Made by a program: the position numbers and the translations under genes
Notes under the pieces: generated by a model
Told to the model about the DNA's origin: nothing
Database searches by the model: none
Seen by the model: the letters and a program-made list of their open reading frames with translations, nothing else
Shown here: one piece after another, positions 1-7,064 of the stretch
How the letters are laid out: each line of letters starts with the position of its first letter
How positions within the stretch are numbered: the stretch's first letter is position 1
Assembly: GCA_044225825.1 (NCBI GenBank)
Contig: JBGAIB010000007.1
Span: 1 to 64,000 of the forward strand
Length of the DNA: 64,000 nt
DNA from: Bog-950 sp044225825
Lineage (GTDB): Bacteria > Bacteroidota > Bacteroidia > Chitinophagales > LD1
Direction: 5' to 3'

Positions 1-1
1 G

Positions 2-931
2 TTTTGGGATTATTATGATGAATATCTGATAGTAAAAAAGCGTGTCATCAAGCACAGTAGTTATAAGTCATCTATGACCGCCTACAACCGGTTCAAAGAA
101 TTCTGCAAGTGCGAAAAACTCTTAGCCATAAAGTTTGAAGACATCGCCCCGCCACTGCTTGCACGATATACAGACTTTCTGATTGCGAACCGGAATACCA
201 ACAACACAATTCATTCGAAACTTAAGCAGCTAAGGCGGTTCATGTCGTACGCAAAGAAATTAGACCTCCACTCTAACCTTACTTACAAAGAGTATAATGT
301 CTCCCCGCGAGCAAAAATTATATCGTTCCTTGAACATGAGGAGATAAAGCAGTTGATGGAAGTTGAGCTTGATTTCGGACTGGAAACAGTTTCCCGTGAC
401 TTACTTCTTTTCGGTTGCTTTACGGGTCTGCGGTATAGCGATATAAAGAACCTTAAACGGACAGATATAAAAGAGCACCGGTTTGAAGGTATAGAGGCTG
501 TATTTCATGCTGCTCATATACGACAGGTCAAAACATTGAAAGAAACTATTGTACCTCTACTACCGGAGGCTCTATCACTTCTTAAGAAATATGAAAATCT
601 GCGAGGAGAGTCTGCCTTCCCTCAATTCCCACTGCAAACCGTAAATAATACTCTGAAAGTAGTAGGTCAAAAAGCTGAGTTAACCCGGAAGCAGAAAACA
701 GAATTCTTTGTAGGTGTGGAACGAGTTACTGATTACGTACCGAAGTGGAAGGTTCTCAGCACACATATCGGGCGCAGAACTTTTGTAACCATAGCAGCTA
801 CCAAAGGCATCCCCATTAACGTTGTAGCTTCAATAACCGGACAGAATCCTGCAACAACGATGAAGCATTATATGGGTGTGGTAAGCGTAGAAAAGTTCAA
901 GGAGATAACAGAGAAGTTTAAATTCAGTTAG
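2..931 (+). CDS. Tyrosine recombinase (phage-integrase family), 5' end outside window
   Basis: A site-specific tyrosine recombinase of the kind that moves integrative elements. The frame is open to the first base of the window, so the Met codon at 74 is internal and the gene begins to the left. A SAM-like core-binding region comes first, then the catalytic domain. Counting from the Met at 74, the catalytic set is Arg120 (in TGLRYSDI), Lys153, His231 and Arg234 (in HIGRRTF), and Tyr266 (in MKHYMGV). The second His/Trp position, usually GH, reads GQ (Gln257), an uncommon substitution. A terminator hairpin follows directly. The gene sits next to a repeat-flanked GIY-YIG gene, which suggests the end of an integrated element extending leftward. 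The family call is firm; whether it is active is not known. Confidence 0.9.
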   Translation, partial: FWDYYDEYLIVKKRVIKHSSYKSSMTAYNRFKEFCKCEKLLAIKFEDIAPPLLARYTDFLIANRNTNNTIHSKLKQLRRFMSYAKKLDLHSNLTYKEYNVSPRAKIISFLEHEEIKQLMEVELDFGLETVSRDLLLFGCFTGLRYSDIKNLKRTDIKEHRFEGIEAVFHAAHIRQVKTLKETIVPLLPEALSLLKKYENLRGESAFPQFPLQTVNNTLKVVGQKAELTRKQKTEFFVGVERVTDYVPKWKVLSTHIGRRTFVTIAATKGIPINVVASITGQNPATTMKHYMGVVSVEKFKEITEKFKFS

Positions 932-949
932 GTGAACTCTTCATTTACA

Positions 950-974
950 TGCACGATTTACGTGCACTTTTTTT
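950..974 (+). terminator. Rho-independent terminator after the recombinase
   Basis: Stem TGCACG / CGTGCA with loop ATTTA is followed by a run of seven T. It begins 19 bases after the recombinase stop codon. Confidence 0.75.
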
Positions 975-1117
975 CACAGGATTACTTTGCATTATACAGG
1001 AATCCTGTTTGATTTGTGGCTCGTTCTTACACCAGTGGCTTAGAACCAATCTTTTGTAAATATTGTTTAACTAAAATATACATGAGGACGGGAAAATTTG
1101 GGAGTTAAAAAACGCCC

Positions 1118-1163
1118 CGTCCGATCCGCAAAAAGCTCCGATATTTCGGGGCTTTTTTGTTTT
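1118..1163 (+). repeat. 46-bp perfect direct repeat, left copy
   Basis: This copy is identical over 46 bases to 1444-1489. It contains a terminator-like hairpin (AGCTCCGA, loop TATT, TCGGGGCT, then T6) at 1134-1158. It ends at the base before the GIY-YIG start codon. The repeats therefore bracket the GIY-YIG gene exactly, as left and right junctions of an inserted cassette would. Confidence 0.9.
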
Positions 1164-1415
1164 ATGCCCTTTACGGTTTATATCCTACAAAGTCTGAAAG
1201 ACCAGTCTTTTTACATTGGCTCTACCTCCGATATGGAGAGACGTTTGCAAGAACACAACGAAGGGCTTTCAGTCTACACTTCAACAAAAACACCCTGGAG
1301 AGTTGCTTACACCGAACTTTATGAAACAAGGACAGAGGCCATGAAACGCGAAGTCTTTCTCAAGCGTCAACGTAACAAAGCATTCTATCAGCGATTAATT
1401 GATTCCAATAAATGA
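1164..1415 (+). CDS. GIY-YIG nuclease family protein
   Basis: An 83-residue single-domain GIY-YIG protein of the UvrC/YhbQ-like type. The VYIL...FYIG core spans residues 5-19, with a conserved Arg in MERRLQEHN and a Glu in KREVFLK. The frame is open 66 bases further upstream, but that stretch is the 46-bp repeat with its hairpin, so the Met at 1164 is the sensible start. Such small proteins are common in Bacteroidota, often beside tRNA genes, and their cellular role is not settled. The gene is flanked by perfect repeats, and the upstream copy carries a terminator, so read-through from the left should be low. The nuclease fold is well supported; a mobile or homing role is inference. Confidence 0.88.
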   Translation: MPFTVYILQSLKDQSFYIGSTSDMERRLQEHNEGLSVYTSTKTPWRVAYTELYETRTEAMKREVFLKRQRNKAFYQRLIDSNK

Positions 1416-1427
1416 GGTCGCGGGTTC

Positions 1428-1443
1428 CCCCGAGTACTCGGGG
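1428..1443. repeat. 16-bp perfect palindrome beside a tRNA T-arm-like sequence
   Basis: CCCCGAGTACTCGGGG is perfectly self-complementary and abuts the right 46-bp repeat. The bases just before it (GGTCGCGGGTTC, directly after the GIY-YIG stop) resemble a tRNA T-arm whose second half is replaced by this palindrome. That is a resemblance only; no tRNA can be folded here. Confidence 0.5.
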
Positions 1444-1489
1444 CGTCCGATCCGCAAAAAGCTCCGATATTTCGGGGCTTTTTTGTTTT
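1444..1489 (+). repeat. 46-bp perfect direct repeat, right copy
   Basis: This is the second copy of 1118-1163, 326 bases downstream, with the same terminator hairpin at 1460-1484. Because the stem is A-rich on one side and T-rich on the other it can end transcription from both sides: the GIY-YIG gene from the left and the PEBP-family gene from the right. Confidence 0.9.
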
Positions 1490-1500
1490 TAAGAATTCCT

Positions 1501-2037
1501 CTACCGGGTTTTCTTGTAAAGACCTATCAACTCCCCTTCAGCCAGTACATGTCCTTTCATTGCGTGCTGTAGTGTAGCCTTATCAGCATTCGGCGGTAAA
1601 CTTAATTGCGCATCGAGCGCATATACCTTGAAAAAATAACGATGGGGTTTCTCATCAGGCGGGCAAGGACCAGTATAGCCCGATTGGCCTCTGCCGTTTA
1701 GGCCTTGCACACCCGGAACAGAATGCTCAGCAATTGAACCAACCGGAGCAATGTTCCAGGCCAGCCAGTGGTCGAATGTTCCCATAGGTGCATCGGGGTC
1801 ATCAACTATTAATGCCAGCGATTTCGCACCTTCCGGAATATTGCCAATCGCAAGCGGCGGGTTTACCCCACTGCCCTCACAACTGTATTTTTTCGGTATG
1901 TACTGATTGGCTGCAAATGCGCTGCTGGTAATAAGCAATGTTTTTGCAGGGGGCAACTGTTCCTTTGGTGATGCCTTCCATGGATGAGAACAAGCTACCG
2001 CAAGCACTATCAGTATACTAAGAGCTAAAGTTTTCAT
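1501..2037 (-). CDS. YbhB/YbcL-type PEBP (Raf kinase inhibitor-like) lipoprotein
   Basis: A 178-residue protein of the phosphatidylethanolamine-binding (PEBP) superfamily. The N-terminus is a lipoprotein-like signal with Cys16 (VLAVAC), so it is probably attached to a membrane outside the cytoplasm. Family motifs are clear: DDPDAP at 79-84, DHW at 89-91, GYTGPCPP at 120-127 and PHRYFFKVYALD from 131. These line the anion-binding pocket in known structures. The bacterial function is not established. It stands alone, convergent with the GIY-YIG gene across a bidirectional terminator. Confidence 0.9.
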   Translation of the reverse strand: MKTLALSILIVLAVACSHPWKASPKEQLPPAKTLLITSSAFAANQYIPKKYSCEGSGVNPPLAIGNIPEGAKSLALIVDDPDAPMGTFDHWLAWNIAPVGSIAEHSVPGVQGLNGRGQSGYTGPCPPDEKPHRYFFKVYALDAQLSLPPNADKATLQHAMKGHVLAEGELIGLYKKTR

Positions 2038-2360
2038 GCCTTTCGATTAACTATTGTTAGAGAAATGAACCAACGTGATGATTATTGAGGCAAAAAATAC
2101 CTGCCATTAAAGGTAAACAACTATGTAAGTTAATTACCCCGTTTTAACACTAATATCCTCAAGAACAACCAACTAATGCGGCAGTTAAGTTAAAAGAATA
2201 AACCCATATGAAACCTTAACCCTTTATCGCCTTTGAATTCAGTGAATATTGTAACCCTTTCCTTTAAAAGTGTAACGGATTCCCTTACCTATTCATGAAC
2301 TTTATAGAGTAGAAACGTTACGATTAAACCGTACGATCACTCACTCAATAAATCAGGAAC
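2038..2360. other. 323-bp intergenic region between divergent genes
   Basis: No gene or RNA was seen. The notable content is a tandem pair of TGTAAC-type boxes at 2250 and 2271, listed separately. No clear TANNTTTG box was found for the rightward operon. Confidence 0.6.
2250..2284 (+). promoter_or_regulatory. Tandem direct boxes, possible AraC-type operator
   Basis: TGTAACCCTTTCC (from 2250) and TGTAACGGATTCC (from 2271) share TGTAAC-N3-TTCC and start exactly 21 bases apart, two helical turns. AraC-type regulators commonly bind such direct repeats, and the operon downstream ends with an AraC-type gene. The link to that regulator is inference. Confidence 0.35.
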
Positions 2361-2732
2361 ATGGATACAACAGAATTAGAAAATTCATCGGAAAAAGAAG
2401 GCACGATTGATAAAGGCCAAGCGCATATTATAGTTGAACTGGTAGAATACGAAGATAATTCAGTTGTCAGCAAATCGGTGATGAAAAGAGCCACAGGCAG
2501 TATACATGCCATGGCGTTCGACAGCGGGGAAGGCTTAAATGAAAAAATATCGCCTTATGATACCTATGCACAGATAATTGACGGCAGCGCACATATTGTT
2601 ATCGACGGCAAGGAAACTACACTTTTAATCGGACAGGGAATAATTATTCCGGCACATAAGTCAAGCCACATTAAACCCAACGGCCGATTTAAAATGATAC
2701 TGACAATAATTAAAAGCGGCTACGAAGATTAA
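2361..2732 (+). CDS. Small cupin-domain protein
   Basis: A 123-residue protein with a single conserved beta-barrel (cupin_2 type) at about residues 45-118. The signature region DTYAQIIDGSAHIVIDGKE is followed by GQGIIIPAHKSSHI. The first cupin motif lacks the usual HxH metal ligands (it reads GEGLNEKISPYD), so it may not bind metal and may act as a ligand sensor. It is the first gene of a probable operon with a single-domain response regulator (20-bp gap) and an AraC-type protein (12-bp gap). This suggests stress or redox signalling, but no substrate can be named. Confidence 0.8.
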   Translation: MDTTELENSSEKEGTIDKGQAHIIVELVEYEDNSVVSKSVMKRATGSIHAMAFDSGEGLNEKISPYDTYAQIIDGSAHIVIDGKETTLLIGQGIIIPAHKSSHIKPNGRFKMILTIIKSGYED

Positions 2733-2752
2733 TTGAACATAAATCACTGCAT

Positions 2753-3184
2753 ATGAGCCTACCCATAAGAATTTTACTTGTAGAAGACAACGAAGATGAC
2801 CAGCTTTTTTTCACCATCGCAGTAAGCTATATTAAGGGGGTAAGTATACAGGGCATCTCCAGTAGCGGGAAAGAGGCTTTAAACTGGCTAAAAAATACAG
2901 CCGTGTTGCCGGACCTGATATTTACCGATATAAATATGCCGGGCATGGGAGGTTTGGAGCTGCTATCAGAAATAGTTCACGACCCCAGGACAAGAGAAAT
3001 ACCAGTGGTGATACTATCCAGCGCTACGGAAGAGATTATACCCGCCTACAGGTTAGGTGCTAAAGCTTTTATACCCAAGCAGAACAGTTGCGCGGCCTTA
3101 CAAATTAAACTGGAGCAAATGATTACATTAGGATTTATTAAACACAAGGAATTGGCGGCCCTCTCTTTTACTCCCCGCCAATAG
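2753..3184 (+). CDS. Single-domain response regulator (CheY-like receiver)
   Basis: A 143-residue receiver domain with no output domain. The acidic pair is in LLVEDNEDD (Glu11, Asp12), the phosphoacceptor is Asp59 in FTDINMPGMGG, followed by the switch Ser region ILSSA (88-91) and Lys109 in FIPKQ. The opening is typical of Bacteroidota receiver-only proteins. It lies between the cupin and AraC-type genes with short gaps and is presumably phosphorylated by an unlinked kinase. Confidence 0.92.
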   Translation: MSLPIRILLVEDNEDDQLFFTIAVSYIKGVSIQGISSSGKEALNWLKNTAVLPDLIFTDINMPGMGGLELLSEIVHDPRTREIPVVILSSATEEIIPAYRLGAKAFIPKQNSCAALQIKLEQMITLGFIKHKELAALSFTPRQ

Positions 3185-3196
3185 CTAACAGCCTTT

Positions 3197-3757
3197 ATGA
3201 AACTGTTCGTTAAATACATGGTATCGCTGCGTTGCAAAAATGTGGTTAAGGAGGCATTGACCGAGCTTAATATACCCTATAAATGCGTAGCCATTGGCGA
3301 AATTGAATTATCGGGAAAGATTTCTACAGAAAAGCGTTTACAGCTCCAGACAATCCTGCTACAATTGGGACTTGAGTTAATCGATGATCGGAAAGCGATC
3401 CTGATTGGAAAAATAAAAAGTGTAATAGTTGAAATGGTGCATTACGAAGAAGATTACCCCCGGGTTAAATTTTCGGAATACCTGTCGCAAAAACTACAAT
3501 ACGATTACACGTATCTATCTAACCTGTTTTCGGAAATTACCGGCACCACCATAGAACACTACCTGATTGCGCATAAAATTGAAAAAGTAAAGGAGCTGCT
3601 CATTTACGATGAACTGAGCCTGACCCAAATTGCATATACATTACATTATAGCAGTGTGGCCCATTTATCCAATCAATTTAAAAAAGTTACCGGTCTAACG
3701 CCTACCTTCTTTAAACAACTGAAGGTAAAAAAGCGCAATACGCTGGAAGACTTGTAA
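3197..3757 (+). CDS. AraC-type HTH transcriptional regulator with small N-terminal domain
   Basis: A 186-residue protein. The C-terminal half is an AraC-type double helix-turn-helix: LSQKLQYDYTYLSNLFSEIT, then the second unit LTQIAYTLHYSSVAHLSNQFKKVTGLTP. The N-terminal region of about 75 residues (YMVSLRCKNVVKEALTELN) looks like a ferredoxin/HMA-type alpha-beta fold and could sense a ligand or metal through its Cys. It is the last gene of the cupin/receiver operon, with a 12-bp gap. Tandem TGTAAC boxes upstream of the operon are candidate binding sites. The HTH call is strong; the signal is unknown. Confidence 0.88.
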   Translation: MKLFVKYMVSLRCKNVVKEALTELNIPYKCVAIGEIELSGKISTEKRLQLQTILLQLGLELIDDRKAILIGKIKSVIVEMVHYEEDYPRVKFSEYLSQKLQYDYTYLSNLFSEITGTTIEHYLIAHKIEKVKELLIYDELSLTQIAYTLHYSSVAHLSNQFKKVTGLTPTFFKQLKVKKRNTLEDL

Positions 3758-3776
3758 GTTTCCTTCGGAACCGGGC

Positions 3777-4054
3777 CTACGGCGCAATTCGATACACCAT
3801 AAAGGCAGCAAGAAAAGCCTCCAGTAAACTTAGCGGAATGGCATAGGGTAAAATACCCAGCGGCAATACAACTAATAACAAGGACCACACCCCCACAAAG
3901 CCCCATTTACAGGAGCGGATGGAAATACCTGCCCCATCGCCGAATAGTGTTCAATCCAGTATGATTTTACGAGAAACTCATTCCTCACAAACTCAGATAT
4001 ACTTATCCATACAGCAGCGCCAAGCACAGCGCCAAAACTTTTAACAGCAGCCAT
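3777..4054 (-). pseudogene. Small two-helix membrane protein, broken by a one-base frameshift
   Basis: Two overlapping minus-strand frames make one sensible protein if a single G is added to the run of five (plus-strand C run 3890-3894). The first part starts MAAVKSFGAVLGAAVW and runs through HYSAMGQVFPSAPVNGALWG. After the shift it continues VWSLLLVVLPLGILPYA and ends near MVYRIAP. The restored product would be 92 residues with two or three hydrophobic segments. As written, the first frame stops at residue 60 (GCGPCY). The shift lies in a homopolymer, so a sequencing or assembly error is as likely as a real mutation. No function is recognised. Confidence 0.65.
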
Positions 4055-4086
4055 AAAAAAAAGGGTGTTTAAAATTTAAACACCCT
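4055..4086 (-). terminator. Terminator after carbonic anhydrase
   Basis: AGGGTGTTTAAA pairs perfectly with TTTAAACACCCT at 4062-4086. On the minus strand it is followed by a run of T that leads straight into the start codon of the small membrane gene at 4054. Confidence 0.8.
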
Positions 4087-4122
4087 ACTATATGCTTTTG
4101 AAAAATGTATTCCGAAAGATGA

Positions 4123-4812
4123 TTAATAGGACATTTTACTAACAATATCTTCCTTCGACCCGATATAGGTATCCTCGTAAAAAACCACCTTACCGCTGTC
4201 GAGGTAATGTTTACCGCCTATGATGGCAATTTCGCCCTTTTCAATCATTTGCTCCAATATATAACTGCGGTCGATAACCGTTTTTACAGAGCGGCGTATA
4301 TTCAGGTCGGTAACGTTCTCAACAAATGTATCATTGCCTGAATGGCGTAAGGTAATATCATTCGTGCTTCTTTCCTGGTAAATGGCAGGTTGTATTTTAG
4401 CTAGCAGTTCGGTTAAATTCCCCATCTCTACATGGTCGCAGGCACCTTTTATGGCACCGCATTGCGTATGCCCCAACACCACTATCAATTTTGAGCCGGC
4501 AACTTTACAGGCAAATTCAATACTGCCAATTATATCGGTATTAACTACGTTGCCTGCAATACGGATGGAAAAGACATCACCAAGACCCTGGTCGAAAATT
4601 AATTCGGCAGAGGTGCGGCTATCAATGCAACTGAGAATAACCGCAAAAGGCCATTGTCCATCGCGGGTATCGTTTACCTGTTGCAACAAATTGCGGTTAA
4701 CTTTTAAATTGCTAACAAACCGCATATTACCTTCTTTCAGCATGTCCAATGCTTTGGCAGGTGTAATGGAGGCTTGCGTTTCGGAGGTATGAGCTTTCAT
4801 TTCTTTCTTCAT
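4123..4812 (-). CDS. Beta-class carbonic anhydrase
   Basis: A 229-residue zinc enzyme that interconverts CO2 and bicarbonate in the cytoplasm. Zinc-site residues are visible: Cys62, Asp64 and Arg66 in SCIDSR, and His115 and Cys118 in GHTQCGA. The length is normal for the family. The start codon directly abuts the SulP stop codon (4813), so the two are co-transcribed and probably translationally coupled; a second Met four codons in is also possible. Pairing with a SulP transporter is a widespread arrangement that suggests bicarbonate uptake or pH balance. A strong terminator follows. Confidence 0.96.
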   Translation of the reverse strand: MKKEMKAHTSETQASITPAKALDMLKEGNMRFVSNLKVNRNLLQQVNDTRDGQWPFAVILSCIDSRTSAELIFDQGLGDVFSIRIAGNVVNTDIIGSIEFACKVAGSKLIVVLGHTQCGAIKGACDHVEMGNLTELLAKIQPAIYQERSTNDITLRHSGNDTFVENVTDLNIRRSVKTVIDRSYILEQMIEKGEIAIIGGKHYLDSGKVVFYEDTYIGSKEDIVSKMSY

Positions 4813-6384
4813 TTAGTTTGATGTTACGTGCGTGGATGTTCCGATTTGGTATTCCTCGCGGAAACCAACCAGCGACACTTGAATATTTTTATCTTTTGAA
4901 CCAACATTTAAAAAATCCTTAATCAATTCAACTACGTCATGATCGATGTAAACGCTGTTTTGCGCATTGATTACTACGCTGCTATCAGGAGGTAAATGAC
5001 CTAATGTTTGTTTAATGGCCGCTTTATTCAGAAAGGACACTTCCTGTGCCAGATCAATATGAATGGTTTCGCCCAGGTGGTGCTGTTCCTTTTTGAAAAA
5101 ATAGGCTACCCGCATATTGGTCCGTAAAATATAGAACATACTTACCGCCAGGCCAATGCCTACACCCTTTAATAAATCGGTAAACACCACCGCCGCTACA
5201 GTAATAATAAACGGCACAAACTGAAATTTGCCATTCTTCCACATATGCTTGAACACAGTAGGGCTAGCCAGTTTATAACCTATCAAGATCAGGATAGCAG
5301 CTAAACACGCAAGCGGAATTTTATTAAGAATAAACGGAATGGATACCACCGCCAATAGCAAAAACAAGCCATGAAAAATAGTGGCCAACTTTGTTTTTGC
5401 CCCTGAGTTAATATTGGCTGAGGTGCGAACTATTACCGAGGTCATAGGAATGCCGCCCAGTAAACCGCTAAGCATATTACCAATACCCTGGGCTTTTAAT
5501 TCGGTATTGCCGTTGGTATAACGTTTTAGCGGGTCCATTTTATCGGCCGCCTCAATACAGAGCAAGGTTTCTATACTGGCAACAGCAGCAATAGTAGCTG
5601 CGGTTATCCATACCTGCATATTGGTAATGGCACCAAAATCGGGCAGGGCGAATTGCCCCAGAAATGCAGCGAATGATGCCGGTACCGGTAGGTTAACGAG
5701 GTGCTCCTGTGCAATGGCCAGTTTGGATCCTGTAGCTTTAAATACCTCATTAATAAGTACGCCAGCTACCACGGCCACCAATGCTCCTGGAACCGCCTTA
5801 ATTTTTTTGAGCGCAGCTACATTGTTCCACGCTAGTAGTATAGCGATTGACACCAACGTAATAATAATAGCCCCCGGGTGCGCGAAATTTATGGCATCAA
5901 TAACCGCCGAAAAAGTATTGCTGCCGGTTCCTTTTTCGATGAAGAAAAAATCGCCTTCATTGTCAGCATCATATCCGATAGCATGCGGCAACTGCTTTAA
6001 AATAATGATTACCCCGATGGCCGTTAGCATACCTTCAATTACGTTTGAAGGCAGGTAATTTGAAATGGTACCGGCCTTGGCAAAGCCCAGGATCAACTGA
6101 AACGCCCCGGCTAAAACAACGGCTAATAAAAACACTTCGTACGAACCTAATGACGATATTGCCGCTAACACAATAGCCGTTAAGCCGGCAGCAGGGCCGG
6201 ATACGCTCAATTGCGAATTACTAAAAAAGCCTACAACAAGGCCTCCGATTATACCGGAAATAATACCCGCAAAAAGCGGGGCACCGCTAGCCAGGGCTAT
6301 ACCCAGGCATAATGGCAGAGCCACTAAAAAAACTACCAAACCTGCTAACAGGTCTGATTTTAAAAATCTAAAATCCAGTTTCAT
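4813..6384 (-). CDS. SulP-family inorganic anion transporter with STAS domain (probable bicarbonate)
   Basis: A 523-residue inner-membrane protein. The N-terminal signature is DLLAGLVVFLVALPLCLGIA, followed by roughly ten or more hydrophobic segments up to about residue 410. A shortened C-terminal STAS domain lies at about 435-510 (VSFLNKAAIKQTL, VVINAQNSVYIDHDVVELI). SulP proteins move sulfate, bicarbonate or other anions. The carbonic anhydrase gene starting at the very next base makes bicarbonate the best guess, but sulfate cannot be excluded from sequence alone. A small secreted protein gene lies 128 bases upstream in the same direction. Confidence 0.93.
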   Translation of the reverse strand: MKLDFRFLKSDLLAGLVVFLVALPLCLGIALASGAPLFAGIISGIIGGLVVGFFSNSQLSVSGPAAGLTAIVLAAISSLGSYEVFLLAVVLAGAFQLILGFAKAGTISNYLPSNVIEGMLTAIGVIIILKQLPHAIGYDADNEGDFFFIEKGTGSNTFSAVIDAINFAHPGAIIITLVSIAILLAWNNVAALKKIKAVPGALVAVVAGVLINEVFKATGSKLAIAQEHLVNLPVPASFAAFLGQFALPDFGAITNMQVWITAATIAAVASIETLLCIEAADKMDPLKRYTNGNTELKAQGIGNMLSGLLGGIPMTSVIVRTSANINSGAKTKLATIFHGLFLLLAVVSIPFILNKIPLACLAAILILIGYKLASPTVFKHMWKNGKFQFVPFIITVAAVVFTDLLKGVGIGLAVSMFYILRTNMRVAYFFKKEQHHLGETIHIDLAQEVSFLNKAAIKQTLGHLPPDSSVVINAQNSVYIDHDVVELIKDFLNVGSKDKNIQVSLVGFREEYQIGTSTHVTSN

Positions 6385-6512
6385 CCTCTTCTTCTTGGGT
6401 TAAAAAATGCGCATCAGCTAATGATACCGCGGGGCCAACAATTGACCATGCCATTAGTAGCCACAGAAAGATCTGTGCCTGTTAAGCATTACTTTAATGA
6501 AAGAAACGCCGC

Positions 6513-6830
6513 TTACGCCCTGCAATCGGGAGGAGGAGTTGGCCGTTCGGCCCAATATTGGTGGGTGAAACACTCCTGCGTTTTTGTTATCAACGAACAG
6601 GTAACTGCTGCATGAAAGAGAGGCAGTAAAGCTTGTGTATTTTGTTTGATTGCGTGATCAGGGAAACTATCCTCTTTGGTTTCCTTTTCCTTTTTGGTTT
6701 CCTCTTCGCTCATATTCATCATACCCAAAAAAGCAGTGGTATCCTTTGCAAAGGCTGAAGCCAATTGTGTAACACCTACACAATGGAAGAGGATAATGGA
6801 AGCGATAAAATATCGTAACAGCCTGAGCAT
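6513..6830 (-). CDS. Small secreted protein of unknown function upstream of SulP
   Basis: A 105-residue protein with an N-terminal hydrophobic signal (RYFIASIILFHCVGVTQLAS) and a charged central stretch (SEEETKKEKETKED). The C-terminal part has two Cys and a Pro-rich tail. I do not recognise a domain. It is in line with the SulP/carbonic anhydrase genes, and a TAAGTTTG box lies 10 bases before its start, so it may be the first gene of that transcript. That it is coding is supported by the signal peptide and context only. Confidence 0.6.
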   Translation of the reverse strand: MLRLLRYFIASIILFHCVGVTQLASAFAKDTTAFLGMMNMSEEETKKEKETKEDSFPDHAIKQNTQALLPLFHAAVTCSLITKTQECFTHQYWAERPTPPPDCRA

Positions 6831-6840
6831 ATTAATGGTA

Positions 6841-6848
6841 CAAACTTA
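6841..6848 (-). promoter_or_regulatory. Candidate -7 box for the SulP/carbonic anhydrase transcript
   Basis: TAAGTTTG on the minus strand fits the Bacteroidota -7 consensus TANNTTTG, 10 bases from the small secreted gene. No TTG -33 element is at the usual spacing, so this is weak. Confidence 0.35.
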
Positions 6849-7045
6849 GCAGAAAACCGGTTAGGGCATTTAAAAAGTTCCCTGAAAAAAACGTTAACTG
6901 GCTTTAACTGGTCTTAGCGTCAATAAGTTACACTTAAAAGCTGGTGGTAACAGATAAAACAAATACAAGCTGCCGTTTGTTCGAAAGATGGCTAAATATG
7001 ATTTTAATCCTATGAAGCTAGGTTTATGTCAAGGTTAAATTCACT

Positions 7046-7053
7046 TATCTTTG
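7046..7053 (+). promoter_or_regulatory. Candidate -7 box for the TPR gene
   Basis: TATCTTTG fits TANNTTTG. It lies inside the longer possible reading frame (Met at 7026), which argues that translation starts at 7065 or 7089 instead. No clear -33 element was seen. Confidence 0.4.
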
Positions 7054-7064
7054 TTACGAAATTT

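Noticed and set aside
1404..1460. Possible tRNA gene
   Set aside because: Only a T-arm-like half (GGTCGCGGGTTC) is seen; no acceptor, D or anticodon arm can be found upstream.
3673..3906. Separate 77-residue minus-strand gene
   Set aside because: It is a third frame over the frameshifted membrane gene and the AraC-type gene end; the joined 92-residue reading is better.
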